Positions 29,094-35,968 of a stretch of 37,851 nt of DNA are shown piece by piece (position 1 is the stretch's first letter; each line of letters begins with the position of its first letter). Origin of the DNA: a virus; the IMG/VR virus record IMGVR_UViG_3300005511_000039, positions 1 to 37,851 of that record; one strand, given 5' to 3'. Under the pieces are notes generated by a model, which saw only the letters and a list, made by a program, of their open reading frames with translations, ran no database searches and was not told the origin of the DNA. The position numbers and the translations under genes are program-made.

Positions 29094-29680
29094 TGGATGC
29101 ACAAACTCTCTCGCGCTGCACGGGCGCGCAGCTCAGCCGCGCCCAGCTGTATGTCGGACCACTCTCGGCGGGTATGGCCTTCTACATGATCGACACGCCA
29201 CTCCGGCAGGCCATGTTCTTGGCCAATGTCGGCCACGAGTCGGGCAAGCTGCAGTTCACCACCGAGATCTGGGGTCCGACACCGGCGCAGCAGCGCTACG
29301 AGGGGCGCGTCGACCTCGGCAACACCCAGCCGGGCGACGGATCGCGCTTCCGCGGGCACGGACTGATCCAGACCACCGGCCGAGCCAACCACGCTGCAGC
29401 ACGCGATCGTCTGCGCGCCAGGTTCGCTGGCGTGCCCGACTTCGTGCTCGAGCCGGCAAAGTTGGCCGAACCACAGTGGGCTGCGCTGTCGGCCTGCGAC
29501 TACTGGGACATGCGACGCCTGAACACCTGGGCTGACGCAGGCAGCTTCGACAACGTCTGCGACATCATCAACCGCGGCCGGGCTACGCCAGCGGTAGGAG
29601 ACTCCAACGGCTGGGCCGAGCGGCTCGCCTTATTCAAGGGCGCCTGTGCGGCGTTGGGGCTGCCAGATGTTGCTGCCTGA
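29090..29680 (+). CDS. GH19 endolysin (chitinase-like lysozyme)
   Basis: A 196-aa glycoside hydrolase family 19 enzyme that cuts peptidoglycan glycan strands at lysis. The catalytic Glu is in GHESGKLQFTTEIW; RYEGRVDLGNTQPGDGSRFR, GHGLIQTTGRANH and a later CDIINRGRATPAVGDSNGW match the family substrate-binding segments. There is no signal peptide, so it depends on the holin for release. The first ATG (29090) overlaps the preceding stop; a second ATG follows immediately. Its 3' end overlaps Rz by 14 nt. Confidence 0.92.
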   Translation: MMDAQTLSRCTGAQLSRAQLYVGPLSAGMAFYMIDTPLRQAMFLANVGHESGKLQFTTEIWGPTPAQQRYEGRVDLGNTQPGDGSRFRGHGLIQTTGRANHAAARDRLRARFAGVPDFVLEPAKLAEPQWAALSACDYWDMRRLNTWADAGSFDNVCDIINRGRATPAVGDSNGWAERLALFKGACAALGLPDVAA

Positions 29681-30200
29681 CCTCAAGACCCCGCTGCTTT
29701 GGGCTCTTGGGCTCGGACTGATCGCCGCGCTGGGCGTGGCTGGCACCGAACGCACCCGAGCCGCCGGCGCGCGGGCTGACCTGGCGATTGAGCAGCGCGA
29801 CCGCGCGAAGGAAAACACCGTCCGAGCGCTTGCCGTGCTGGCGGATTTGCAGCGCACGGTGGCACTGGTGGCCGCGCATGCGAAGATCCAACAGGAGAAT
29901 GTCGATGTCTACGAAACCCGCCTCGAGGCGCTGGCTAGTCGGGGCCGCACTGTTGCTGCTGAACTTGGCCGGGTGCGCCAGCAGTACGCCGCCTATGCCG
30001 CCCGTGATCGCGAGCAGGCCTCAACCGACCCCGCTGCCTGCCAGCGTGTCGCGGATCGATCCGCAGTCCTCGCTGCCATGGCTGCGCGAAGTCGAGAGCT
30101 TCTTGAGCGAGGCCGACTCGTTGTTGAAGGGCGAGACAACGAAGTGCAGCTTCTGCTCGGCACCGTGAAGAATGATCGCGCGCTCTTCGCGCCGCCGTAG
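29667..30200 (+). CDS. Rz: i-spanin (Rz-like)
   Basis: A 177-aa inner-membrane spanin. One N-terminal helix (PLLWALGLGLIAALGVAG, about residues 8-25) anchors it, and the rest is a long periplasmic coiled coil (ARADLAIEQRDRAKENTVRA, then ERGRLVVEGRDNEVQLLLGT). It would bridge to the outer-membrane lipoprotein and fuse the membranes. The ATG at 29667 is used; an in-frame start at 29646 lies deep inside the endolysin gene. A second gene is embedded in another frame. Confidence 0.85.
   Translation: MLLPDLKTPLLWALGLGLIAALGVAGTERTRAAGARADLAIEQRDRAKENTVRALAVLADLQRTVALVAAHAKIQQENVDVYETRLEALASRGRTVAAELGRVRQQYAAYAARDREQASTDPAACQRVADRSAVLAAMAARSRELLERGRLVVEGRDNEVQLLLGTVKNDRALFAPP
29905..30168 (+). CDS. 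Rz1: o-spanin (Rz1-like lipoprotein), embedded within Rz
   Basis: An 87-aa lipoprotein read in the +1 frame entirely inside Rz. MSTKPASRRWLVGAALLLL leads to an LNLAGC lipobox with the lipidated Cys at about residue 23. A Pro-rich stretch (STPPMPPVIASRPQPTPLP) follows, as in lambda Rz1. AGGAG lies 7 nt before the ATG at 29905; the ATG at 29899 is too close to it. It continues past the Pro-rich zone with a helical tail (SLPWLREVESFLSEADSLLK) that may pair with Rz. Confidence 0.88.
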   Translation: MSTKPASRRWLVGAALLLLNLAGCASSTPPMPPVIASRPQPTPLPASVSRIDPQSSLPWLREVESFLSEADSLLKGETTKCSFCSAP

Positions 30201-30225
30201 CGCTTGCGCTTCACCGATCAACCAA

Positions 30226-30253
30226 CCCCCAGCCCTCGGGCTGGGGGCTTTTT
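30226..30253 (+). terminator. Strong rho-independent terminator at the end of the late operon
   Basis: CCCCCAGCC/GGCTGGGGG (9 bp, loop CTCG) followed by CTTTTT. It lies 25 nt after the Rz stop codon and closes the structural/lysis operon. Confidence 0.85.
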
Positions 30254-30407
30254 CGTTTGAGCGGCGAAAGTGTGACAGGCGTCAAAAAACCCTCGCCATG
30301 TCATTTGTTGTGTTCAGTCGTCCGAATTGCACGTATGGTGTGAAGCGCTTGTGCTCGCGCCAATCTTCAATCTTGGGGCGACGCCTGTACTGAGTACTGG
30401 AGTGCGT

Positions 30408-30644
30408 ATGGATGGCGCAACCTTCGTCTACGAGGGGCGAACAGGCCCATGGGTCTACACAATCTCTCACGGCCGCGCAGCTGATGGCTGCTTTTCTGCT
30501 TCTGCGGACATTAGTTCACATGGGCAACGCCGATGTAGGTTGGTGTATTGCGTCCCGAACGTCGCGGAAGCTGATGCTCACGACCGGCTCAAGCAGAAGT
30601 GCATTGAGTGGATCGAGAAGGCCGAGTCCGAAGTCAGCGCGTGA
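30408..30644 (+). CDS. Hypothetical protein, 78 aa
   Basis: I do not recognise it. It begins MDGATFVYEGRTGPWVYTIS and shows a beta-rich first half with a small helical end (DRLKQKCIEWIEKAESEV). GGAG lies 6 nt before the ATG at 30408. The frame also allows GTG 30402 and TTG 30327, but those lack support. It is the first gene after the late terminator. Confidence 0.6.
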   Translation: MDGATFVYEGRTGPWVYTISHGRAADGCFSASADISSHGQRRCRLVYCVPNVAEADAHDRLKQKCIEWIEKAESEVSA

Positions 30645-30756
30645 CGCTATTCGTTTGTGAGCGTCACTTGGAAGGTCTGGATGTCGGGCTGGCTTAGCTT
30701 CGCCCACACCTTCGTTTCGGCTGGCGTTGACGCCCTGACGTGGAGCGGTGGTTGCT

Positions 30757-31026
30757 TCATGCGGAGCGTAACTTGACCGGGATGCCGACGGGCGTTGCAT
30801 CTTCATCGTCGCCATCCTCTCGCGGGCCTATGCGCTCGTCGGGCGCGTACCTGATCAGCGCCTTCGTTCCGGCCTGTAGTGCGTCGAGCCACATGTCGCA
30901 ACTCTCGGCGGCTGACTCGAGCTCGCGCCACTGGGATGCGTCGTCGCCTTCCTCCATGAGCACCCAATAGAAGTGCCCCGGATCCGGTTCGTCGACGTGC
31001 ACCGAGATTCGGCGAATGTGGGCCAT
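30757..31026 (-). CDS. Hypothetical protein, 89 aa
   Basis: A small acidic protein (AHIRRISVHVDEPDPGHFYW, then EEGDDASQWRELESAAES and CDMWLDALQAGTKALIRY). The pattern of a short beta strand set followed by a helix, with a Trp/Tyr core, suggests a compact alpha-beta domain. AAGGAGA lies 5 nt before the ATG. No family name is certain. It has the same direction as the two minus-strand genes at 31178-31752. Confidence 0.65.
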   Translation of the reverse strand: MAHIRRISVHVDEPDPGHFYWVLMEEGDDASQWRELESAAESCDMWLDALQAGTKALIRYAPDERIGPREDGDDEDATPVGIPVKLRSA

Positions 31027-31177
31027 GCGGGTCTCCTTGATGCCGGCACCGCGCCAGCGTTGGCTGAAGTTCTGCCCGCAGCGAGCGACCGGCCATCCTC
31101 AAAAAGCGCTTCCGGGTGCCAGCGACTCTCCTACGCCAGAAGGGCACTCCCGCTACGCGTTCAGACGCCAGTGAGGA

Positions 31178-31501
31178 TCAGCTGCGCTCCTGGCCGAGGT
31201 CGTATCCAAACCGGGCCACAACGTAGGCGCGCATCGCGGCCGCGAGGGGCGTCGGGCCCTCGACCCAGCCTCCGCCCGTGCCGCCACTTGCGCGCACCGG
31301 CAGGCGCCCAACAGCGATGGCGCACCACGTCGATCCCTTGGCGGGCATCGGCGCGACGTGGATGCCCTCCCGCTCGATGATGGGACCGCCGGCCGCCCAG
31401 TCCGTTGACGGGCTGGAGCCAACGGGCGCGGCCTTGGCTTCGGCCTTTGCCACCCAGCGGTCGAGTTCCGCTCCCAGCAGTTCGCGTGCTGATGCGCTCA
31501 C
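31178..31501 (-). CDS. NinX-like protein (DUF2591)
   Basis: A 107-aa protein starting GTG (VSASARELLGAELDRWVAKA). The family signature is seen in DWAAGGPIIEREGIHVAP, WCAIAV and GPTPLAAAMRAYVVARFGYD, matching DUF2591, the NinX-type phage family. Its function is unknown; in lambdoid phages such genes lie in the nin region, but here it is in the accessory region. GTG at 31499-31501 overlaps the stop of the upstream gene, which explains why no ATG is needed. Confidence 0.78.
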   Translation of the reverse strand: MSASARELLGAELDRWVAKAEAKAAPVGSSPSTDWAAGGPIIEREGIHVAPMPAKGSTWCAIAVGRLPVRASGGTGGGWVEGPTPLAAAMRAYVVARFGYDLGQERS

Positions 31502-31752
31502 TGCAGCGCCACCTCGGTGCCGTCGGCTGAGACCATCACACCCGGTGAGTTCTCCGCTACCTCGATCAGGACGCCCATGTGCCGATCGGGCGCGGTGATC
31601 GTCTTCGCCCTGTTGGTCGTCATCTTGCGCAAGCACTGCAGGTACTCGTCGCGCAGCGCCGGCGACAGCACGAACTTCTGCGGATAGACGTTGTTGTTCG
31701 CTCGCCAGTGGCTGATGAGCTTATCGGTCATCGTGAGGTAGAGGGTGGCCAT
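31498..31752 (-). CDS. Hypothetical protein, 84 aa
   Basis: A small protein (ATLYLTMTDKLISHWRANNN, then VYPQKFVLSPALRDEYLQCL and a KTITAPDRHMGVLIEVAENS segment) ending DGTEVALQ. The layout suggests a short helix then beta strands. It is coupled to the NinX-like gene by stop/start overlap. No good ribosome site is seen before the ATG. Family not recognised. Confidence 0.6.
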   Translation of the reverse strand: MATLYLTMTDKLISHWRANNNVYPQKFVLSPALRDEYLQCLRKMTTNRAKTITAPDRHMGVLIEVAENSPGVMVSADGTEVALQ

Positions 31753-31759
31753 GTGGGGA

Positions 31760-31789
31760 TTGTCGCGCTCGCGCTGCGAGTCATAGAAT
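31760..31789 (+). promoter_or_regulatory. Candidate promoter for the HNH moron gene
   Basis: TTGTCG (31760-31765), an 18-bp spacer and TAGAAT (31784-31789, five of six consensus bases). It lies in the divergent region between the minus-strand pair and the plus-strand HNH gene. Confidence 0.45.
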
Positions 31790-31815
31790 TCGGCTGCTCG
31801 GGTTCATGCCCGACC

Positions 31816-31834
31816 GTGCGTTTCGCGAACGCAC
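31816..31834. repeat. Inverted repeat in the leader of the HNH gene
   Basis: GTGCGTT/AACGCAC with loop TCGCG. It lies just after the predicted start point of the 31760 promoter, so it may be an operator or an mRNA leader hairpin. Confidence 0.4.
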
Positions 31835-31917
31835 CCGCCGAAAGCGCACATAGCCCGGCGCCCGCACTGCAGCTCATGCAACCGGGGACTTCCAAAGTTC
31901 AACCTTAGGAGTTCCCC

Positions 31918-32199
31918 ATGCGGAAACCTCATCAAAGAAATCGAGAACATGCCCGCCGTGCACAGGGCGGCATTTGCATCTACTGCCGCCAGCCCATGGG
32001 CAAGGATGTGACGGCCGAGCACCTGGTGGCGCGGATGGACGGCGGTCGAAACACCCGCGGCAACATCGCGGCCGCATGCAGGTGCTGCAACGCTGGGCGT
32101 CATGCTCTCTTTCCTCGTGGGGCTCCAGACCCGGAGACTTACCAAGCCTTCGTGCTGCTGATGGGCAAGGCGGGCCTTTGGCCGATCGAGCGTCTATGA
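31918..32199 (+). CDS. HNH endonuclease, second copy in the phage
   Basis: A 93-aa protein with a compact HNH/zinc layout: CIYCRQPM, then TAEHLVARMDGGRNTRGNIA and ACRCCNAGRH. The EHLV His, the Asn in RGNI and the final His form the metal site, and the two Cys pairs bind zinc. It stands outside the packaging module, so it may be a stand-alone nuclease acting on DNA as a moron or homing element. TAGGAG precedes the ATG. Confidence 0.82.
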   Translation: MRKPHQRNREHARRAQGGICIYCRQPMGKDVTAEHLVARMDGGRNTRGNIAAACRCCNAGRHALFPRGAPDPETYQAFVLLMGKAGLWPIERL

Positions 32200-32320
32200 A
32201 AAAGCCGCGTCGAGGACGGCTTGTTTCCGTCGATTTTCTAAGAGCAGCGACATTATGCGGAGCATGGGAAATGCGGCTTCTACTGACGTGCCGAAGTGAG
32301 TTAGGCGCTATCGTCCATCG

Positions 32321-32515
32321 ATGCGCGAAATACGTATAGCTTGGCGATGTGAAGTCATCCACCGCACCTTCGCGTCAATAGAGCTCTCCGACAGATGGGT
32401 CCGAGAGACGCCGGAGGCGCGTCAAGTTCTTGAAGGCATGCTTCAATCTGCGCTCAATTTTTATGGGCCGGGGACGCACTGGATTGAAACCCGAGCCGAA
32501 GCTGACGATGCGTGA
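32321..32515 (+). CDS. Hypothetical protein, 64 aa, first of two tandem paralogues
   Basis: Starts MREIRIAWRCEV and ends FYGPGTHWIETRAEADDA. It shares MREIR at the start, a W...P..R..M..A pattern and a terminal YG...WIE.R with the next gene, so the two are paralogues. The stop overlaps the next start by 8 nt (ATGCGTGA). No ribosome site stands out. Function unknown; no known family. Confidence 0.6.
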   Translation: MREIRIAWRCEVIHRTFASIELSDRWVRETPEARQVLEGMLQSALNFYGPGTHWIETRAEADDA

Positions 32516-32786
32516 AATACGGGTTTGCACCGACTACGTGCTATCCGGTGCGCGCCAGCGCTTGATTTGCAGTGGCTGGCTCATTGACTCGCCTGCAATG
32601 CGACTTCACGTAGACAACATGATGTGCAACGCCCGCCAATATGGCGTCGTCGCCAGAACTTGGATCGAGGAGCGGGACACAGGAGGCGCACCGAGCGGAC
32701 GCGTTCTAGCCTGTGGGCAACGCCCCACGATTCCCGATCCATTGCAGAAATGCAATCGTGTTGACCGAGAAGGTGGGCAGAATTGA
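32508..32786 (+). CDS. Hypothetical protein, 92 aa, second of two tandem paralogues
   Basis: Starts MREIRVCTDYVL; residues 1-57 align along their length with the preceding 64-aa protein (GWLIDSPAMRLHVDNMMCNA, then RQYGVVARTWIEERD). It then adds about 30 residues (GQRPTIPDPLQKCNRVDREG) not present in the first copy. The true start is the ATG at 32508; the frame is open upstream. The pair forms an overlapping unit and probably arose by tandem duplication. Function unknown. Confidence 0.6.
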   Translation: MREIRVCTDYVLSGARQRLICSGWLIDSPAMRLHVDNMMCNARQYGVVARTWIEERDTGGAPSGRVLACGQRPTIPDPLQKCNRVDREGGQN

Positions 32787-32846
32787 TTTTTTAGTTCTAT
32801 TTGGCGTGCCAACTCGGAACAGTCGAGAAAATTCATTCGCTTTCAG

Positions 32847-33101
32847 ATGCCGCTCGCCTATCTTTGTAACCTCGACTCATCGCAGCTCCCACTCGTCACA
32901 GAAGACCCGGTCGAGATCAAGAAAATCTCCAAACTTGCAGCCGTGGGGCTACTCTGTGCTGAGATCCGGCCGAACTTCATGCAGGTCCGCATCCTGGAGC
33001 CTGCATCGGCAACGGTCCTGTCCATCACGCCCGCTGGCCTTGAGAAAATCGCCAAGCTCAAGCTTGGTTTTCCCGACACGGTTCCTGCCAGCTTGCCGTG
33101 A
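32847..33101 (+). CDS. Hypothetical protein, 84 aa
   Basis: PLAYLCNLDSSQLPLVTEDP opens a compact protein. It continues VEIKKISKLAAVGLLCAEIR and ends SITPAGLEKIAKLKLGFPDT, a pattern like a small winged-helix domain (helix, helix, strand, strand, short helix). That resemblance is weak. The first ATG has no clear ribosome site, and the region before it is AT-rich (TTGATTTTTTAGTTC). Confidence 0.5.
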   Translation: MPLAYLCNLDSSQLPLVTEDPVEIKKISKLAAVGLLCAEIRPNFMQVRILEPASATVLSITPAGLEKIAKLKLGFPDTVPASLP

Positions 33102-33228
33102 TCACAGCCTCTGACTTGGGGAGCGATGGGACCGTCATGGCTGCTGGCGCTACCTAGGCTGCGCCGCGGTCGAGAGGTAGCTAGCCAAGGGGGCAACTCC
33201 GCCAGAGAATACTGGCGCCGATCTGGCG

Positions 33229-33549
33229 CTAAGCGTTGACTAGGCTGACCCTGAACGTCTGGTCGTCTGGTTCGCTGAGCCACTGCTTTGCTGCACGGTG
33301 AGCCGCGTCGTGCGCAGCAACCCAGCGCTTGATCAGCTTGTTTTGATCGTCCGCCATGTTCCCCGGGCGCAGCTCATGTCCGTGTTCCCATGCCCGAAGG
33401 CAACGAAGCAACTCCGCAGCGCTGTCGAACTGATCTTCAAGCACGCGCAGGTAGTGGGGTCCGGCGATCATAGTGTCCGACAGCGTCACCCGCGCACCTT
33501 GGACTGATACGGTGAACAGTTTCCCCCCGGACGTTGACAGCCTTTGCAT
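33229..33549 (-). CDS. Hypothetical protein, 106 aa
   Basis: A soluble protein. A short beta part (GGKLFTVSVQGARVTLSDTM) is followed by helices (HYLRVLEDQFDSAAELLRCL, then DQNKLIKRWVAAHDAAHRAA) and ends EPDDQTFRVSLVNA. No signal peptide, no membrane segment and no ribosome site. It lies 33 nt downstream of the metallopeptidase gene, so the two may be co-transcribed. Family not recognised. Confidence 0.6.
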   Translation of the reverse strand: MQRLSTSGGKLFTVSVQGARVTLSDTMIAGPHYLRVLEDQFDSAAELLRCLRAWEHGHELRPGNMADDQNKLIKRWVAAHDAAHRAAKQWLSEPDDQTFRVSLVNA

Positions 33550-33582
33550 ACACCGCAGTATCGCAGGGGCTCTGCAGAGCGC

Positions 33583-34506
33583 TCAAGGCCGAGGCACAGC
33601 CGTAGCGACACGCGCCGCGGCGTGCTCGGCAAGGTCTGCGCGGACGCGGCTCAGAAAAAACGAATAGCAGTAGTAGCGATACGAGTCCGTGTTGTAAATC
33701 GCTGCGTTCTTGTGCTTCTCAGCCAGTTGAAGCACACGCTCCTTGCCAATGAAATGGCCCTCGGCCCCGTGCGCTGCTACACGGCATTGACGGATGTTCG
33801 CATCTGACGTCGCTGTGTAGTGCTCATAGCCCTTCATCGTTGGATTGCAGCTGTCGCAGATGTCGGCCAAGCCCACGTTGTGGCCGATCTCATGGATCAG
33901 AACGCCGGCATGGAGATACCTCGGTGTTCCGAAAGAAAAGGCGGCGCCGATCTCCAGCATCTGCAGCCTCAAGCCCTTGGCCGCAGCGACGAAGAGCGGT
34001 GAATCGCTCTTCCTTACCAGCCAGCCCGGATGGTCCAGGTTTGCAATGATCTCGTTGATCTTGCCGCGCACGTAGTTTGCACGCAACGCGAAGCTCGACG
34101 TATCGCCCGGTTGTCCGATGGGCGCAGGGTTGGCCCGTCGCGTTGCGCTTCGTCCATGCCAGGCACGGGCGCCGAAAAAGTTCTCGAAATTCGTCCTGCC
34201 CGGCCATGTGTGGAGGCCGACGTGGCGACGCGCTTCGTAGAGCATGCCTTCCGCAAGGTAAAGGCATGCGCCTAGGGCATCGACTTCAGCCTGCGTGAAA
34301 CCGATGAACTTGAAGTTCTCGGCGTGGCCGTTACGCGGGCTCAGTACGACGGCGTCATAGATTGCTTGGCACTCCGCCGGTGTCCGCTCGAGGCTCATGT
34401 TGTAGGGCGCCACTGGACCGCTAACCCGGACCGCATGATTCACCTCATCCTTGGCGGCAGACGAGAGATGCGGTTGGTGGTGGACGTAAGCGCTCAAGGT
34501 AAGCAT
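33583..34506 (-). CDS. HEIGH metallopeptidase, M35/aspzincin-like
   Basis: A predicted zinc protease of 307 aa from the ATG at 34504-34506 (MLTLSAYVHHQP); an upstream in-frame ATG at 34582-34584 would add 26 residues but has no better ribosome site. The zinc motif HEIGH lies at about residues 205-209, in the context LHAGVLIHEIGHNVGLADI. A conserved C-terminal segment (AIYNTDSYRYYCYSFF) follows, as in M35/aspzincin proteins, and an Asp in HYTATSDANI could be the third ligand. The N-terminal part (FTQAEVDALGACLYLAEGML) looks like the family's propeptide/helical region. No signal peptide or membrane anchor is seen. Likely role: moron product acting on host or competitor proteins. Confidence 0.72.
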   Translation of the reverse strand: MLTLSAYVHHQPHLSSAAKDEVNHAVRVSGPVAPYNMSLERTPAECQAIYDAVVLSPRNGHAENFKFIGFTQAEVDALGACLYLAEGMLYEARRHVGLHTWPGRTNFENFFGARAWHGRSATRRANPAPIGQPGDTSSFALRANYVRGKINEIIANLDHPGWLVRKSDSPLFVAAAKGLRLQMLEIGAAFSFGTPRYLHAGVLIHEIGHNVGLADICDSCNPTMKGYEHYTATSDANIRQCRVAAHGAEGHFIGKERVLQLAEKHKNAAIYNTDSYRYYCYSFFLSRVRADLAEHAAARVATAVPRP

Positions 34507-34792
34507 GTGGTATCGCCGTGAGTGGGCCGCACGGGCGGCTCTTCTGCGGGGGTCGATGCTCTCACCCCCCATGGGCGCGTGCATCGGACCAAAGTCCTAT
34601 GCGGCACGCTCTCGGATCAGATCGTTCCGGCAACCACCGTTGGCTGAAGGAAAGCTTGCGCCTGCGCGCCGGTCGCCAGCCTCGAGCCGGAACTGCTGCC
34701 GCATCAAAACGGGATCACTGCGCGCTTACTCTGCAGGAGTTCGGCCGTGCGTTGCTGCGGCCAAAAAGAACACCCGCCAAATCGGCTGATGC
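34507..34792. other. Non-coding stretch before the metallopeptidase gene
   Basis: I see no convincing gene here. Frames on both strands are Arg/Ser/Ala-rich shadows. It may hold the promoter of the metallopeptidase and the 3' end of the 34793-35164 gene. An alternative N-terminus of the metallopeptidase (to 34584) would occupy part of it. Confidence 0.5.
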
Positions 34793-35164
34793 TCAGTGCG
34801 CAGGGGGCCCGATCTCTGCTCGCAGCATGTTCCGCTGTTGGATCACCTCCACTAGGTTGGTGTGGAAGCCCTCGACATCTGGAAGACGGAATCCGAGCCA
34901 CCCGAGCCCGGGATGACGGAGGTTGAGCACCAGGCTGCCGTCGCCCTCGACGGACCATTGCCAAGCTGGGCCGTTGACCTGGGGTGGGTCTTTGATGACC
35001 AGCGGGAGTTTGGGCGGAAACGCCGGCTCCATCGTCTTCCTCGTCTCGGCCAAAACTCGGATGAGCCTGTCGATCGCTTGGGCAGGCGACACCTCGCCCG
35101 TGGTCGACCATGCGGCGAAGTCCGTGCCGTCCTCGTGCGTCAACTCGACTGTCATCAGCTTCAT
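34793..35164 (-). CDS. Hypothetical protein, 123 aa
   Basis: Starts MKLMTVELTHEDGTDFAAWS and then TGEVSPAQAIDRLIRVLAE, a beta strand-loop-helix opening. The centre has Pro/Trp-rich strands (PAWQWSVEGDGSLVLNLRH, then PGLGWLGFRLPDVEGFHTNL). AAGGG lies before the ATG at 35162-35164, and the frame is open further upstream without support. A minus-strand terminator lies about 90 nt upstream, separating it from the next operon, so it should have its own promoter. Family not recognised. Confidence 0.6.
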   Translation of the reverse strand: MKLMTVELTHEDGTDFAAWSTTGEVSPAQAIDRLIRVLAETRKTMEPAFPPKLPLVIKDPPQVNGPAWQWSVEGDGSLVLNLRHPGLGWLGFRLPDVEGFHTNLVEVIQQRNMLRAEIGPPAH

Positions 35165-35250
35165 GCCTGTGCCCTTTCTGGTGCCACCGTTGGTGCTGCA
35201 TGCTCGCGCGGTCGACACATTTTGGCAACGGAGCCTGTCATTGCGCCCAT

Positions 35251-35273
35251 TAAAAAGCCGCCTCGAGGGCGGC
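35251..35273 (-). terminator. Rho-independent terminator of the minus-strand accessory operon
   Basis: On the minus strand GCCGCC/GGCGGC with a 5-nt loop is followed by TTTTTA. It lies 23 nt after the stop of the 35296 gene and ends the three-gene operon 36454 to 35296. Confidence 0.75.
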
Positions 35274-35295
35274 AAAGGGTGGAGTGGTCGCCGGA

Positions 35296-35523
35296 TCACT
35301 TGGCCGCAGGCATGCGCCGGATCTCGATCGGTCCGATGCCGTTGTAGACGATGTCGCCGGTCTTCATCGACGTGACCGTCCAGCGCTCGGCGCCGTGACC
35401 GGGCGTGATCTTGTAGTCGCCCGGCGCGAGCGGCAGGGTCTGCTCTTCGCGCGCTTTGTCGCTGTACCAGGCCGGCGTGTAGAGGATGGTGGTTTCGGTG
35501 GGGAAGATGTCAGCTTGGCTCAT
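35296..35523 (-). CDS. Hypothetical protein, 75 aa
   Basis: Starts MSQADIFPTETTILYTPAWY and ends IGPIEIRRMPAAK; the pattern of Tyr/Thr-rich strands suggests a small beta domain. The start at 35523 overlaps the stop of the upstream gene (ATGA); an upstream ATG at 35562 would lie inside that gene. It is last in a three-gene operon ended by the terminator at 35251. Not recognised. Confidence 0.6.
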   Translation of the reverse strand: MSQADIFPTETTILYTPAWYSDKAREEQTLPLAPGDYKITPGHGAERWTVTSMKTGDIVYNGIGPIEIRRMPAAK

Positions 35524-35951
35524 GGGTGGATTGTCGGCGTGTTGGGTTCGTCGTCGGGCCACGAGTCAGCGTCATCGTCGTTGGGGTGGAAGCCGGTGGA
35601 GCTTCGCGCGTTCATGCGCGCCAGCGCCGCCATGCCGCGTTCCAGCTCGAACATGCACCACCAGAGCTGCCGGCGGCCCTCGGGCTTGCTTTTCGGCCCG
35701 CGGTGGACGTACTCCATGCCCTTGACGAACTGTCCGCCCTCGCGGGCCTGCACGATGCTCGCGTTGCGCAGCGGGTTCAACAGGTCATGGTCTGGGCGCG
35801 CAGGATCGATGAGTCGCGCCTGCATGGTGCGGCCCCACATCTGCGGGTCGGCCGGCTCGAAGACGAACTCGCCGACGAAGCGCGGCGGGCCCATCACCTG
35901 GCTGCGCGTTCTCCAGGCTCCACGATTGCGCAACAAGACGATGGTCGCCAC
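35520..35951 (-). CDS. Hypothetical protein, 143 aa, GTG start
   Basis: A soluble, Arg-rich protein (ATIVLLRNRGAWRTRSQVMG, then PPRFVGEFVFEPADPQMWGR and LWWCMFELERGMAALARMNA) ending in a very acidic tail (DDDADSWPDDEP). GTG at 35949-35951 is the start, with GAGG upstream. It overlaps the next gene by ATGA and starts 17 nt after the 35969 gene ends. Family not recognised. Confidence 0.6.
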   Translation of the reverse strand: MATIVLLRNRGAWRTRSQVMGPPRFVGEFVFEPADPQMWGRTMQARLIDPARPDHDLLNPLRNASIVQAREGGQFVKGMEYVHRGPKSKPEGRRQLWWCMFELERGMAALARMNARSSTGFHPNDDDADSWPDDEPNTPTIHP

Positions 35952-35968
35952 GTTCCAACCTCAACCCC

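Noticed and set aside
30327-30407. TTG-initiated N-terminal extension of the 30408 gene
   Set aside because: No ribosome site and no recognisable sequence; the ATG at 30408 has GGAG at a good distance.
32204-32230. Possible terminator hairpin after the HNH gene
   Set aside because: Only a 5-6 bp stem; the T tract is on the minus strand where no gene ends nearby.
34505-34789. Plus-strand 94-aa ORF upstream of the metallopeptidase
   Set aside because: Arg/Ser-rich shadow with no ribosome site or similarity; region left as non-coding.
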